Assembly: GCA_002293455.1 (NCBI GenBank)
Contig: DBDH01000102.1
Location: 54,642 to 118,641 of the forward strand
Length of the DNA stretch: 64,000 bases
Direction of reading: 5' to 3'
From: Treponema sp. UBA937
Lineage (GTDB): Bacteria; Spirochaetota; Spirochaetia; Treponematales; Breznakiellaceae
The position numbers and the translations under genes were made by a program. The notes under the pieces are model-generated. The model was given only the letters and a program-made list of their open reading frames with translations. It was not told where the DNA came from and searched no databases. Shown piece by piece: positions 25,593 through 34,781 of the stretch. The first letter of the stretch is position 1. The number at the start of each line of letters is the position of its first letter.

Positions 25593-25949
25593 ATGGGTAT
25601 TCAAATATCCGGAATGGGAAACGGAATTCCTTATTCGGACCAGCTCCCGCAGGACCGGGCATCAGCGGCTTCGCAGATGCGATCAGCGGAATTTCAAAAA
25701 GCCGCGGCACAAACATTAGCCTCAACAACACCGGAAAAACGGAGAGCCGCAGCGGACCTCGATAAGATTAGTTCATCTTTAAACCGAAAACTACAGTATG
25801 TCGTGGATCACAAGTCTCATGATGTTACTGTTAAGGTCATCGATCCGGAAACCGATAAAGTGATTAAGGTGCTTCCGCCGGAAGAATTACAGCGGATTAA
25901 CTCAAAGCTTAAGGAAACAATTGGTTTTCTTTTTGATGAAGAAGTATAA
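25593..25949 (+). CDS. flaG: FlaG-family protein
   Basis: 118 residues. The C-terminal half (LNRKLQYVVDHKSHDVTVKV, then DPETDKVIKVLPPEE) is the FlaG domain. The N-terminus is polar and disordered. The start at 25593 is preferred to an upstream GTG because it follows GGGAGG at the right distance and the upstream segment lies in a hairpin. FlaG proteins affect filament length. Location directly before fliD is the common arrangement. Confidence 0.9.
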   Translation: MGIQISGMGNGIPYSDQLPQDRASAASQMRSAEFQKAAAQTLASTTPEKRRAAADLDKISSSLNRKLQYVVDHKSHDVTVKVIDPETDKVIKVLPPEELQRINSKLKETIGFLFDEEV

Positions 25950-26005
25950 GAAGCCTTCTAAAGTTCGCTTTGGAGAGCTTCTATGAAGGTGAAGAAAAGC
26001 GGTTC

Positions 26006-28057
26006 ATGTCTGATATTAGTATTCCGGGGGTGACAAGCCGGTTCAATACAGAAAAGATGATCGAAGACCTCATGAAAGTCGAGAGAGTTCCTCTCCAAAG
26101 AATGGAGAAGAGCGTCGAGAATCTCCAGAACGAGAGGACTTATTGGCAGGATGTAGGCCGGTTTATGACTTCCCTTCGGGAAAGCACGCGGGTCTTGTAT
26201 TCTTTTCAGAATCCTTTTAACGAAAGAATCGCGTCTTCTTCAAATGAATCGGCTTTGACCGGAACGGCGGAAAGAGGTGCCGTTGAACAAGAACGTTTTT
26301 TCACGATAAAACAGGCGGCGGCGGCCGACCGATTTTTGTCCGCGCCGCTTGGAAATGATTTTAAAGTCCCCGACGGGAACTACTCGTTCTCCATAGGTGA
26401 AGATGAAATATCCTTTAACTACCGGGGCGGTTCCTTACATGATTTTGCCGAAGCGGTAAACCGCCGGGGCAGGGACAAAATTAAGGCAGGCGTTCTTACT
26501 GTACAGCCCGGGACAAAATCTTTGATTATTGAATCACTTGTTACGGGAGCTTCTCAGAAATTGGGATTTTCCGGAACAGCGGAGACGTTCGCGCTCGAAA
26601 GCGGCATGATTGAAAAAGTTAGTGATTCCGCGCGGAATATTACGCTTTCCCAAGAATCTGTCCGCATCCAAAACGCGGCAAATCCCGGGGCAGTTTCTTT
26701 TGGAAGCGGCACACTAACCGCGGGGGCGGAATCATCGGTAACTATTCCCATCGGAAGCGCCCTTCCCAATCAAAACGCTTTAACCCTCGAATTTGAAATA
26801 GCGACAAGAGTAAGAGATGATGCCGATTCGGCCCTCGCTGGGCCGCCGCCGGGACCGTCCATTCCGGACACAGGTTCCGTAAGTTACGGCGGCATCGTCA
26901 TTGAAAGTGATAATTCTACCGTGCCGCTGCCGGCATACATTCCCCCCGAGCCGCCGAAACGCGTTGACGACATGCAGGTGCTTTTCCTCACTTTTTCCGA
27001 CGGAACAAACGCCGCGCTTCCTCCCATTCACGATTCGGCATCTTTCGATACATATCAATACAATCTGGGGGACGCGGCCGGAGAAAAAACCGTCGTTTCC
27101 ATCGATCTGCTGAACAAGAACACAAACAGGGATGTATCGATCCGGAATATCACGATGTTTGATCCCGCTGTTTCGGGCGGATTTAAACCCTTGCAGGCCG
27201 TTTCCCAGGCCCAGGATGCCGTTGTTTTGATGGACGGAATCGAAATCCGGCGTCCTACTAATACGATAGATGATTTGATTCCGGAAGTTACCCTTCGTGT
27301 ACACCGCCCGACGGACGATCCTGTAAGCATCAGCGTTGAACCGGACCGGGAAAGTATAAAAGACGCGATTTACACGATGGTGGGAACTTACAATCAGCTT
27401 ATGGCAGATATAAACGTACTAAGGGCTAATACAAACACACTCAACCGAAATGATGAAGCGATTATCAATGAATTGACCTATCTTACTGATGATGAGCGGA
27501 CCGCAATGAAAGAAAAAGCCGGTGCTTTTTCCGGAGATACTACGCTTAATCAGCTTAAAAACACGATGCAAAGAATAACAACATCGCCCTACCCTACCGT
27601 TGACGAACAGGAAGTCGCGCTTCTTTCGCAAATCGGCATTGGAACCGATGTAAGACGTTCAGGAATCGGCGGGTACAGTGCGTCGCGTTTGCGCGGATAT
27701 TTGGAAATCGATGAAAAAGTCTTGGATGCGGTTTTGGCGGATCATCTTCCGGCAGTTCAGCAGCTTTTCGGACAAGACACCGACGGAGATATGATTGTCG
27801 ATTCCGGCATCGCTTTTTCTCTTGACGGGCTCATGAGGTCTTATGTTGAAACCGGCGGCATCATCAGCTTAAAAACAGGAACTATCGATTCAAAAATAAG
27901 CCAGGAACAGCGGCGCATAGAAACAATGGATAAGCAGCTTGCAAACAGAGAAGCAGATTTAAAACGGCAATACGGCGCGATGGAAGGCGCTTACAACCGT
28001 ATGGAAAGCACCGCTTCTTCGCTGGATCAGTTCAGCAGAAGAAACAATAATCAATAG
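26006..28057 (+). CDS. fliD: Flagellar filament cap protein FliD (HAP2)
   Basis: 683 residues. The N-terminal domain starts MSDISIPGVTSRFNTEKMIEDLMKVERVPL, typical of FliD. The C-terminal part (VETGGIISLKTGTIDSKISQ and following coiled coil) is the FliD C domain. An insert with Pro-rich stretches sits at about residues 270-320. The chosen ATG has a weak AAGGTG upstream. The gene is 56 bp after flaG. FliD caps the filament and assists flagellin assembly, here in the periplasm. Confidence 0.92.
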   Translation: MSDISIPGVTSRFNTEKMIEDLMKVERVPLQRMEKSVENLQNERTYWQDVGRFMTSLRESTRVLYSFQNPFNERIASSSNESALTGTAERGAVEQERFFTIKQAAAADRFLSAPLGNDFKVPDGNYSFSIGEDEISFNYRGGSLHDFAEAVNRRGRDKIKAGVLTVQPGTKSLIIESLVTGASQKLGFSGTAETFALESGMIEKVSDSARNITLSQESVRIQNAANPGAVSFGSGTLTAGAESSVTIPIGSALPNQNALTLEFEIATRVRDDADSALAGPPPGPSIPDTGSVSYGGIVIESDNSTVPLPAYIPPEPPKRVDDMQVLFLTFSDGTNAALPPIHDSASFDTYQYNLGDAAGEKTVVSIDLLNKNTNRDVSIRNITMFDPAVSGGFKPLQAVSQAQDAVVLMDGIEIRRPTNTIDDLIPEVTLRVHRPTDDPVSISVEPDRESIKDAIYTMVGTYNQLMADINVLRANTNTLNRNDEAIINELTYLTDDERTAMKEKAGAFSGDTTLNQLKNTMQRITTSPYPTVDEQEVALLSQIGIGTDVRRSGIGGYSASRLRGYLEIDEKVLDAVLADHLPAVQQLFGQDTDGDMIVDSGIAFSLDGLMRSYVETGGIISLKTGTIDSKISQEQRRIETMDKQLANREADLKRQYGAMEGAYNRMESTASSLDQFSRRNNNQ

Positions 28058-28084
28058 CAATCAGAATCACATCCGGGAGGAGTA

Positions 28085-28924
28085 ATGGATTTTACCATTA
28101 ATGGACAGACAGCAAATATTACTCTGGAAAAAGAAGAAAACGTCGGCGAGCTTTTATCCGGCATCGAACAATGGCTTCAAAATTCGGATCATTGTGTAAG
28201 CGGTATCGTTATTGACGGCAAAGATATCGTGTCCGGCGCCGTTTCCGAAGTCTTTTCACAGAAACTTGATTCTATTAACACCATCGATATCAGAACCAGC
28301 AGCCAGCTTGAGCTCTACCTTGAAGCCTTGATGACGGTGCTTCAATGCCTCGAAATTTGTGAAAACGCGTCTTATGAGGATAAAAAAGCGATTCAAAAGA
28401 TGTGGGAAGAAGGCGCCGCGGCAAGTTTTATTAAACATAAGGAAACAGCGCTTTTTTCCCTGCTGAACGATGTTTTTTCAAATACCGGCTTGCATCCTAA
28501 GGATGCTCAGGCTCTCATCATGGAAAGGATTCGGGAATTGGAACATACGAGACAAGAAATCGGCAGTATGGAGCATCTTATTGAAGACTGCGTAAAGCGT
28601 TTAGAAGATTTGCCTTTGGATTTGCAAACCGGTAAAAATGTCAAGGCTGCCGAAACCATGCAGTTTTTTTCCGGAATAAGTGAGAAATTATTCAGAATTA
28701 TCGCGATAATGGAGCAGAAAGGCGTTCATTTTGAATCCATCAAAATTGAAGATCAAACTTTTCAAGCCTTTTTTGAAGAATTAAGCACTGCTCTTGAGGA
28801 ACTATTGTCGGCTTATGAATCAAAAGATTCCGTATTGGTGGGCGATCTTTCAGAGTACGAATTGGCACCGAGACTCAGGAACTTTTATGCTTCCATAAAC
28901 AATCCTGATCTTTTTCTGTTTTAG
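28085..28924 (+). CDS. Hypothetical protein in the fliD operon
   Basis: 279 residues, cytosolic, acidic and mostly helical, with no signal peptide and no motif I can name. It has a strong GGGAGG Shine-Dalgarno 27 bp behind fliD and is followed at 12 bp by the PilZ gene. Its position just after fliD is that of FliS-type chaperones in other bacteria, but its length and sequence do not look like FliS. A role as a flagellar export accessory protein is inference only. Confidence 0.75.
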   Translation: MDFTINGQTANITLEKEENVGELLSGIEQWLQNSDHCVSGIVIDGKDIVSGAVSEVFSQKLDSINTIDIRTSSQLELYLEALMTVLQCLEICENASYEDKKAIQKMWEEGAAASFIKHKETALFSLLNDVFSNTGLHPKDAQALIMERIRELEHTRQEIGSMEHLIEDCVKRLEDLPLDLQTGKNVKAAETMQFFSGISEKLFRIIAIMEQKGVHFESIKIEDQTFQAFFEELSTALEELLSAYESKDSVLVGDLSEYELAPRLRNFYASINNPDLFLF

Positions 28925-28936
28925 GAGGTCTTCGTA

Positions 28937-30079
28937 ATGGGAAGCATAAATCTGCCGCTGCCTTTACTACAGCTGGAGGGTGTTTTTTTTCGGGAAGAAG
29001 ACCCTACTGTCTCAAGATTTTTTTTGATTTTTCTCGGTTCTTTTATTGTTATTCTCATTGTGGTCAATATTATCCGGAACGGAGTCGGCGCGACAGGTTT
29101 CGGCGGCAAACAGAAAAAGAAATCCGGTTCCGCGACTCCGAGAAAATTCAGCATTTTTAATATGCGTAAAGCCGTGAATTTATACGGACTGAACAAAGAT
29201 CAGGTAAAATTACTGGAATATGTTTTTAGGAATGAAGGCGTTTCGGATCCCCTGGCCGTTATGGCAAACACCGCTTCTTTGGATAAACTTTTTAAGCGGG
29301 CGTACAAATCCATTGAAAAAAGGGCTTCTTCGGAAGACGAATTGCAAAATTTTCTGACTGTCCTTTTTTCAATCAGAAACATTGCCGAAACCGCCCAAGG
29401 GCGGGTCCAGGTGGCAAGTTCAACCCGTCAAATTTCAGAAAACATGGCGGCAGTACTTACAAGCTCCAAGGATGAAACATTTTCTGTCAAAGTACTGTCT
29501 TCCAAAGGAGATCATCTTTTGGTGGACTGCCCCCGGAACGCGCTGGGAACGCCGATACGGTTTTCTCCCGGAAACAAGGTAACGCTTTCTTTTTTCACAA
29601 AATCGAGCAAAGGATTTTCGTTTGATACAAGAGTCGTTGGAACCGTAGATACTCCCAAAGGAGCGGCGCTTCAACTGGCGCATTCAAACAAGGTAAATAA
29701 CTCGATGATTCAGCGCCGTTTTAAGCGGCAGGATGTTTCACTCAGCACGGTTTTCTTTATGGTTCATATGCAGGAAACAGGAAGCGGAAGAAAAGCGGAA
29801 AAGAAAATGGTAGTTGCCCCGCAAAGGTACCGGGGAACGATTGAAAATATTTCCCTTGGCGGATGCGCGCTTAAAACGGGATCGATTATCCAAGCGGGAA
29901 GCAGGCTGAAAATAACCTTTGAAAATGATGAGGGTTTAAAAATGAGCGCACTTGGTTTAGTGCTCAGAACCAACCGAAGCGGCGCCGCGGCAATCACTAT
30001 GCACATAAAATTTCTGAAAGTGCCCCAGCGGAGTCAAAATGCTATCAGCGCTATGGTTTTTGAATACGATCAGTATTGA
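28937..30079 (+). CDS. Membrane-anchored PilZ-domain protein (probable c-di-GMP receptor)
   Basis: 380 residues. One membrane segment lies at about residues 28-48, followed by a basic linker. The C-terminal third carries the two PilZ motifs in order: QRRFKRQDVS (about 257, RxxxR) and ENISLGGCAL (about 303, D/NxSxxG). A preceding domain of about 100 residues resembles the N-terminal PilZ-like domain of PlzA-type proteins. It presumably couples c-di-GMP to motility. The HD-GYP gene downstream could set that signal. Confidence 0.85.
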   Translation: MGSINLPLPLLQLEGVFFREEDPTVSRFFLIFLGSFIVILIVVNIIRNGVGATGFGGKQKKKSGSATPRKFSIFNMRKAVNLYGLNKDQVKLLEYVFRNEGVSDPLAVMANTASLDKLFKRAYKSIEKRASSEDELQNFLTVLFSIRNIAETAQGRVQVASSTRQISENMAAVLTSSKDETFSVKVLSSKGDHLLVDCPRNALGTPIRFSPGNKVTLSFFTKSSKGFSFDTRVVGTVDTPKGAALQLAHSNKVNNSMIQRRFKRQDVSLSTVFFMVHMQETGSGRKAEKKMVVAPQRYRGTIENISLGGCALKTGSIIQAGSRLKITFENDEGLKMSALGLVLRTNRSGAAAITMHIKFLKVPQRSQNAISAMVFEYDQY

Positions 30080-30139
30080 CGGACATATCATATTCATATA
30101 TCCTTAAGATAAATATGATGACTACAAGATGATAGCTGG

Positions 30140-30403
30140 ATGAAGATAATAAGTTTAAACGATGTACAACGAACGGATTCCCCTATTTATTACCGAAGGT
30201 TCTATTCTGGCGTTCTGAGCGTGGAGATTATGGATAAAACGGTGAAAAGAAAGATCGATTTTAAAATTGAACACATGCCCACCGGAAAAAAGCATATTTC
30301 CGTAACATTTGAACAGCCTGTAGATTATCCTTTGGTTCCTTTAATGAAAAAGTTAAAATTGTATCTTGATGAACTTGACACAAGCGGACAGCTCCCTGTT
30401 TAA
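30140..30403 (+). CDS. Small conserved-looking protein before tsaE
   Basis: 87 residues, basic, no signal peptide, unknown function. Its 3' end overlaps the tsaE start by 35 bp, so it is probably translated with it. I see no recognisable motif. Confidence 0.6.
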   Translation: MKIISLNDVQRTDSPIYYRRFYSGVLSVEIMDKTVKRKIDFKIEHMPTGKKHISVTFEQPVDYPLVPLMKKLKLYLDELDTSGQLPV

Positions 30404-30827
30404 AATAATCAGCGCCAGTGCGGAAGAAACCCTGGTGATTGGGGAAAGTATCGGGAAACGGTTAAAAAGAGGCAGTATTGCGGCTTTGGAAGGCGGTCTC
30501 GGAACAGGGAAAACTCAACTTACAAAGGGAATCGCTTTAGGGCTTGGGATTGATGAAGAAATTACGAGTCCCACCTATACTATTATCTCGGAATATGACG
30601 GACCGTTGCCGCTGTACCATATCGACGCGTATCGCTTGAAAGGTTCCGATGATTTTATCAATATTGGGGCCGAAGAATTGCTGTACGGCGGCGGAGTCTG
30701 CGTTATTGAATGGAGCAATATTGTCGAGGATTTGCTTCCCGAAGAAACTATTTTTATCAACATAGAGATTCTCGAACGGGGGGAAAGACTCATCACTGTG
30801 AAAGGAATTGACTGGGAATTATCGTGA
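30369..30827 (+). CDS. tsaE: tRNA threonylcarbamoyladenosine biosynthesis ATPase TsaE
   Basis: 152 residues. The Walker A motif GGLGTGKTQLTKG (about residues 38-50), ITSPTYTIISEY (about 64) and YHIDAYRL (about 82) define TsaE. It powers the TsaBDE complex that makes t6A at position 37 of ANN-decoding tRNAs. It overlaps tsaB by 4 bp. The gene order next to tsaB is typical. Confidence 0.93.
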   Translation: MNLTQADSSLFKIISASAEETLVIGESIGKRLKRGSIAALEGGLGTGKTQLTKGIALGLGIDEEITSPTYTIISEYDGPLPLYHIDAYRLKGSDDFINIGAEELLYGGGVCVIEWSNIVEDLLPEETIFINIEILERGERLITVKGIDWELS

Positions 30828-31519
30828 ATATACTTGCCGTAGATACCGCGACAGACACACTTTCCGCTGCCTTAAAAACCGACAAAGGGCGATGGTATAT
30901 CGAAATAGCGGCCGGACTGCGTCATTCGGAATTACTCATGGAAGTCTGTGACAGCATTATCAAGATGGCGGAAATTTCCCGGCAGGATTTGAACTTAGTT
31001 GTCTGTATGCGGGGCCCCGGCTCTTTTACCGGCCTGCGCATCGGCTTTGCGGCGGTAAAAGGAATATCAACCGCCTTGAATATTCCCTTTATTTCGATTC
31101 CGACACTCGACTGCATGGCCCATCCTTATAGTTTCTGGCCGGGATATGTGCTTCCTGTAATTGACGCAAAAAAACAATGTTTTTTTACGGCGCTGTATCA
31201 TCATGATAATCTTCTGCATGATTATACCGACGCTTCCGCGGAAGAAATTCTGTCATTTGTTCCAACAGATAAACCGGTTTTTGTCTGCGGCCCCGCGGCA
31301 GAATTGTTTTTAGAAAGAATTGGCGGATCAAAATTGCACAAATCATCACATTTTATAGCACAAAAAACAGGAAAAAACGGCGGATATGCCGGCAATTTAC
31401 TTGTAAAAGCCGAAAAACAGTATATAATTAATAACGCGAAGGGTGATTCACCTGTCTCCAGTCCAATGTATTTAAGGAAGAGTGATGCAGAACTAAGCAT
31501 TGCCGGGTGTTCGGGTTAA
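30824..31519 (+). CDS. tsaB: t6A biosynthesis protein TsaB
   Basis: 231 residues, starting at GTG overlapping the tsaE stop. NILAVDTATDTLSAAL and VCMRGPGSFTGLRIGFAAVKG (about residues 62-82) are the TsaB signatures of the ASKHA-fold partner of TsaD. TsaD itself is not in the window. Confidence 0.92.
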   Translation: MNILAVDTATDTLSAALKTDKGRWYIEIAAGLRHSELLMEVCDSIIKMAEISRQDLNLVVCMRGPGSFTGLRIGFAAVKGISTALNIPFISIPTLDCMAHPYSFWPGYVLPVIDAKKQCFFTALYHHDNLLHDYTDASAEEILSFVPTDKPVFVCGPAAELFLERIGGSKLHKSSHFIAQKTGKNGGYAGNLLVKAEKQYIINNAKGDSPVSSPMYLRKSDAELSIAGCSG

Positions 31520-31534
31520 ATTCTGGAGGACGTT

Positions 31535-32674
31535 TTGAAAGACAACATACATGAATTTGAGGATTTGCAATCCGAGGATTTACAATCTGAAGATTTGCAA
31601 TCTTTTGAAGAAAGCGCCGTTGATGAACTTGAATCCGGGGATTTAGAATCCCTGGAAGATGTTGAAGAAGCAAAGGAAGACAGCGTCAAGAGCAATTTCA
31701 AAAAACCAAATGCCTACGTTGTCAATTCTTTTAAGAATAGTATTTTCCCAATTCTTCTTATCGATCAAAATTTCGTCATAGTATACGCTAACGAGGCTTG
31801 TCAAAAATTGTTCTCCGGTTTCTTTAAACTTGAGGGCAATCATTTTTACAGCATTTTCGGCAAATCTTTTGGGGAACAAAGTCTCAGAGAGATTCGGGAA
31901 ACGGTGCTGGAAGGAAGAAACGGTCATTCCTGGAAAGGAATGGCACGAATGAAGTCAAGAGACATCGAAACGGTACTGACAAAGGTTTTCGTCTTCCCTT
32001 CGGTTATCAATAATGAAAAGCCTCATGAATTTGTGGTTCTTTTTGATAATGTTACCGAAGAAAATAAAACTCTTTTGCGAAGCGTTTTTTTAAGTTTGTT
32101 GGAAGCCTCCAAATTGAAGGACAACGATACCGGAAAACATATTTCCAGAGTAAACTATTATTCCTGCCGTTTGGCAAAAGAACTCTATCACAAGAAGGGC
32201 TTTGAAAAGGTCGATGTTGACTTTATTGATGACATTGGTTTTCTTGCCTCCATGCATGATGTCGGAAAGGTCGGCACTCCCGATGATATTTTGAACAAAG
32301 AGGGCCCCTTGTCAAATTGGGAATGGTCGATAATGCAGGAACATACAAAAAACGGCGCTTTCATTCTTTCGACATATCCGAATCCTATGGCAAAAGAAAT
32401 CGCTATTTCTCATCATGAAAAATGGGACGGTTCGGGGTATCCTTTCCAGCTTGCGGGAGACATGATTCCGCTGTCAGCAAAAATTGTCAGCATTGCGGAC
32501 GTGTACGACGCGCTCCGGATGAGGCGGAGTTATAAACCCGCTTATGATCATAAAACTACCATTGATAAAATGATGGGTGAAAAAGCGACCCATTTTGATC
32601 CAACCCTTTTGGAAATTTTCTATTCGATCAACAAGGATTTTGATGACATTTATATTCGGAATGAGGATAAGTGA
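31535..32674 (+). CDS. PAS and HD-GYP domain protein (probable c-di-GMP phosphodiesterase)
   Basis: 379 residues from a TTG start placed after GGAGGA. Residues 1-50 are an acidic, low-complexity leader containing EDLQS three times. Residues about 65-170 resemble a PAS domain. The rest is HD-GYP, with MHDVGKVGTPDDIL (about 245) and the full signature HHEKWDGSGYPFQLAG (about 292). The HD pair and GYP motif are intact, so c-di-GMP hydrolysis is expected. It ends the flaG-fliD-PilZ-tsaEB run. No response-regulator receiver domain is present. Confidence 0.88.
   Translation: MKDNIHEFEDLQSEDLQSEDLQSFEESAVDELESGDLESLEDVEEAKEDSVKSNFKKPNAYVVNSFKNSIFPILLIDQNFVIVYANEACQKLFSGFFKLEGNHFYSIFGKSFGEQSLREIRETVLEGRNGHSWKGMARMKSRDIETVLTKVFVFPSVINNEKPHEFVVLFDNVTEENKTLLRSVFLSLLEASKLKDNDTGKHISRVNYYSCRLAKELYHKKGFEKVDVDFIDDIGFLASMHDVGKVGTPDDILNKEGPLSNWEWSIMQEHTKNGAFILSTYPNPMAKEIAISHHEKWDGSGYPFQLAGDMIPLSAKIVSIADVYDALRMRRSYKPAYDHKTTIDKMMGEKATHFDPTLLEIFYSINKDFDDIYIRNEDK
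31559..31603 (+). repeat. Three tandem 15-bp coding repeats
   Basis: Units of the form GAGGATTTGCAATCC encode EDLQS three times at the N-terminus of the HD-GYP protein. The units differ from one another by two or three bases, so the copy number could change by slippage without altering the frame. Confidence 0.85.
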
Positions 32675-32686
32675 CAAATGAACAGA

Positions 32687-32735
32687 TAACAGTCAGCAAA
32701 GAACAAAGATGACCTTTTATCTTTACTGACTGTTA
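32687..32735. terminator. Convergent bidirectional terminator hairpin
   Basis: TAACAGTCAG and CTGACTGTTA pair perfectly and are extended by AAAGA/TCTTT. The hairpin lies between the convergent HD-GYP and csrA genes. Confidence 0.7.
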
Positions 32736-32739
32736 CTTA

Positions 32740-32955
32740 CTACTTAAATTTAAGTTCCGGCAGAACGGCGGCCGATTCAAGGGCGGCTTTGTTCTCGGCT
32801 TCGATAGCGTCGAACACTTCGCGGCGGAATACTTTTACATGCTTGGGAGCGTCAACACCGATGCGGACTTGGTCGCCGCGGATTTCTATAATCGATATGG
32901 AAATATCATCTCCGATCATGATCTTTTCGTTCACTTTTCTGGATAGTATCAGCAT
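32740..32955 (-). CDS. csrA: Carbon storage regulator CsrA
   Basis: 71 residues. [20 protein letters not shown] and [17 protein letters not shown] are full CsrA signatures, including the arginine-containing strand (VFRREV) used in RNA binding. It binds GGA motifs in hairpin loops and Shine-Dalgarno regions to block translation. It starts four bases after the fliW stop, with AAGGAA as Shine-Dalgarno inside the fliW end, so it is coupled. The two flagellin leaders in this window are its most likely targets. Confidence 0.96.
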   Translation of the reverse strand: MLILSRKVNEKIMIGDDISISIIEIRGDQVRIGVDAPKHVKVFRREVFDAIEAENKAALESAAVLPELKFK

Positions 32956-32958
32956 AGC

Positions 32959-33447
32959 CTATTCCTTTTTACTTTCGGCGCCGCTTTCGGCACCGCTTTC
33001 GGCACCGCACTCGGCGCCGCTTTCGGCAAGCTCCGCCAATATATCATGTTTCGTCTTCCAACGGGGATCGGTAAGAACTACCTGTTTCGCTTCACGATTT
33101 TCCTTATTGACGATTACAGGCCCCTGAAGATTAGCGGTCATGGGACCGTCCGCGGGAATTGTAACAATGGAAAAAATCAACGCTTTGGAAGGATCGGAAA
33201 TGCCGATTTCCTGCAGTTGATCATCATCAATGTTGATTTCGTAATCCAGCCTGAACAAAAAAGGATCGATGAGGATGAACGCGGCTTTTTCCACGTCCAT
33301 TGATTGCAGCCAGAAAAAAGGCTGCCGTTCGGCATCGAGAATTACATAATCTTTAAACGATTCAAACCCAAATAACCCGCTCTGAAAATGAACTTTCTGC
33401 CGTTCATCCACTTCCATAGGACCAAACGCCTTTGTAGCAACTCTCAC
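32959..33447 (-). CDS. fliW: Flagellar assembly factor FliW
   Basis: 162 residues. FQSGLFGFESFKDYVILDAE and FFWLQSMD are classical FliW. FliW binds CsrA and free flagellin in turn, relieving CsrA repression when flagellin is low. The last 20 residues (after ILAEL) are an unusual GAES repeat tail. It starts with GTG after AAGGAG. It follows flgL and precedes csrA, as in other FliW-CsrA systems. Confidence 0.95.
   Translation of the reverse strand: MRVATKAFGPMEVDERQKVHFQSGLFGFESFKDYVILDAERQPFFWLQSMDVEKAAFILIDPFLFRLDYEINIDDDQLQEIGISDPSKALIFSIVTIPADGPMTANLQGPVIVNKENREAKQVVLTDPRWKTKHDILAELAESGAECGAESGAESGAESKKE
32971..33030 (-). repeat. 12-bp tandem repeats in the fliW 3' end
   Basis: Four imperfect units of the type GGCGCCGCTTTC (plus strand) encode SGAE/CGAE in the C-terminal tail of FliW. 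Confidence 0.75.
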
Positions 33448-33530
33448 ACAAAACTCCTTAATATATACGCTATAGACAGCGCCTTAAAGCGACAAACAAC
33501 ACCAGCCATTTTTGGTGACAGGCACCCACC

Positions 33531-34778
33531 TTAGCGGAGGAAATCCATCAATGTCGGCTGAATTACCTTTGCGGCGGTTTGAAGAGCCGCCTTGTGGGCA
33601 AGCTCCATCATTTTAAGATCGGTGATTGCCGTTGCCATATCGATTCCCTGTTCCCGCGCGAGGGCCTGTGTAACGTTCGGGATTTCCTCGTTCAGGCGGC
33701 TCCATGTCTGGCTGACACGGGTCATGCGCGCGCCGACTTCCGCCATTTTGCCGCCCATGTTGTTCAAGGCTAAATCCATGCCGCCGATTCCCTGGCTCCC
33801 GATAAAATCCTGATCGCCGCGGAACAGCGCGTCACGGATATTGATGATCATGTCGAACATGGATCCGCCGGAAACGCGCGCTGTAGGGTTCCAGTTAGGG
33901 GCATTGGCGTCGCTGTTAAAATTGATGAGGCCCAAATCCTGTAGGACCGTTGAACCCTGTTGATCTTCCAGCCGGATAAGGTGGGCGGTCGTTCCTTCAA
34001 GACTGATTCCCCGTGTTTCAGGATCGACGTAGGCTTTCACGGGCGCGGGAGAATCGTTGATCTTCGCGACAATCGCGTTCACCGTGTCGCCGGTAGTGAC
34101 AAAAATTTCATGGCCGTCTACAAAAATCGACGCGTCATTTTCCGCGCGGTAATTGCTTGCGTCATAGTTTGAAAAGATCTGCATTTTTTCCGCCCAGAAT
34201 ACTTCTCCGCCGCCGACATCAAGAACGGCAAAGGTATTTTCCGAAATTTCGGCGTTCCGGGCAGCTCCGGCCCCGCGGTATTCAACGCGCACGACCATCG
34301 ATTCATTTCCGCCGGGAACCGTTCCTTCTACCGTGCGGAAAGGTTCGGTAAACGCCTTATCGCCGGCAAACAGTTTTGTTCCTTCGGCTCCTGTGGCGTT
34401 CGCAACCGTGATAAGCTCTTTCAGCATCTCGTTCATTTCGATGCCCATGTACTTGAGGTCTTCCGGCGCGTAGGTTCCGGTTGCGCCTTTCACGGTCAGT
34501 TCCCGGACATGCTGGAGGATTTCGTTCGCGTGTTGAAGATAACCGTCAACCTGCCGGTAATGATCTTCGGCGTAGAGGGCGTTTTTTTCATAGCGCCCAA
34601 GCCGTTTAAGATATGAATCGTATTGAACCGCGTGAGACGCCGCGGCGGGGTCATCGCTCAATTCATTTATTTTTGTCTGTTTCGTGATCCGGTTCATTTG
34701 ATCGGCCTGATTTCTTTCGTGGCGCCTCAAATAAAACTGGGAATCATTGGTCAGCATGTTTGATGATACGCGTTCCAT
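33531..34778 (-). CDS. flgL: Flagellar hook-filament junction protein FlgL (HAP3)
   Basis: 415 residues. The N-terminus (MERVSSNMLTNDSQFYLRRHERNQADQMNRITKQTKINELSDDP region) and C-terminus (MATAITDLKMMELAHKAALQTAAKVIQPTLMDFL region) are flagellin-like, as in FlgL. It starts with GGAG upstream, 3 bp after flgK, and is followed at 83 bp by fliW. Confidence 0.93.
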   Translation of the reverse strand: MERVSSNMLTNDSQFYLRRHERNQADQMNRITKQTKINELSDDPAAASHAVQYDSYLKRLGRYEKNALYAEDHYRQVDGYLQHANEILQHVRELTVKGATGTYAPEDLKYMGIEMNEMLKELITVANATGAEGTKLFAGDKAFTEPFRTVEGTVPGGNESMVVRVEYRGAGAARNAEISENTFAVLDVGGGEVFWAEKMQIFSNYDASNYRAENDASIFVDGHEIFVTTGDTVNAIVAKINDSPAPVKAYVDPETRGISLEGTTAHLIRLEDQQGSTVLQDLGLINFNSDANAPNWNPTARVSGGSMFDMIINIRDALFRGDQDFIGSQGIGGMDLALNNMGGKMAEVGARMTRVSQTWSRLNEEIPNVTQALAREQGIDMATAITDLKMMELAHKAALQTAAKVIQPTLMDFLR

Positions 34779-34781
34779 TTT

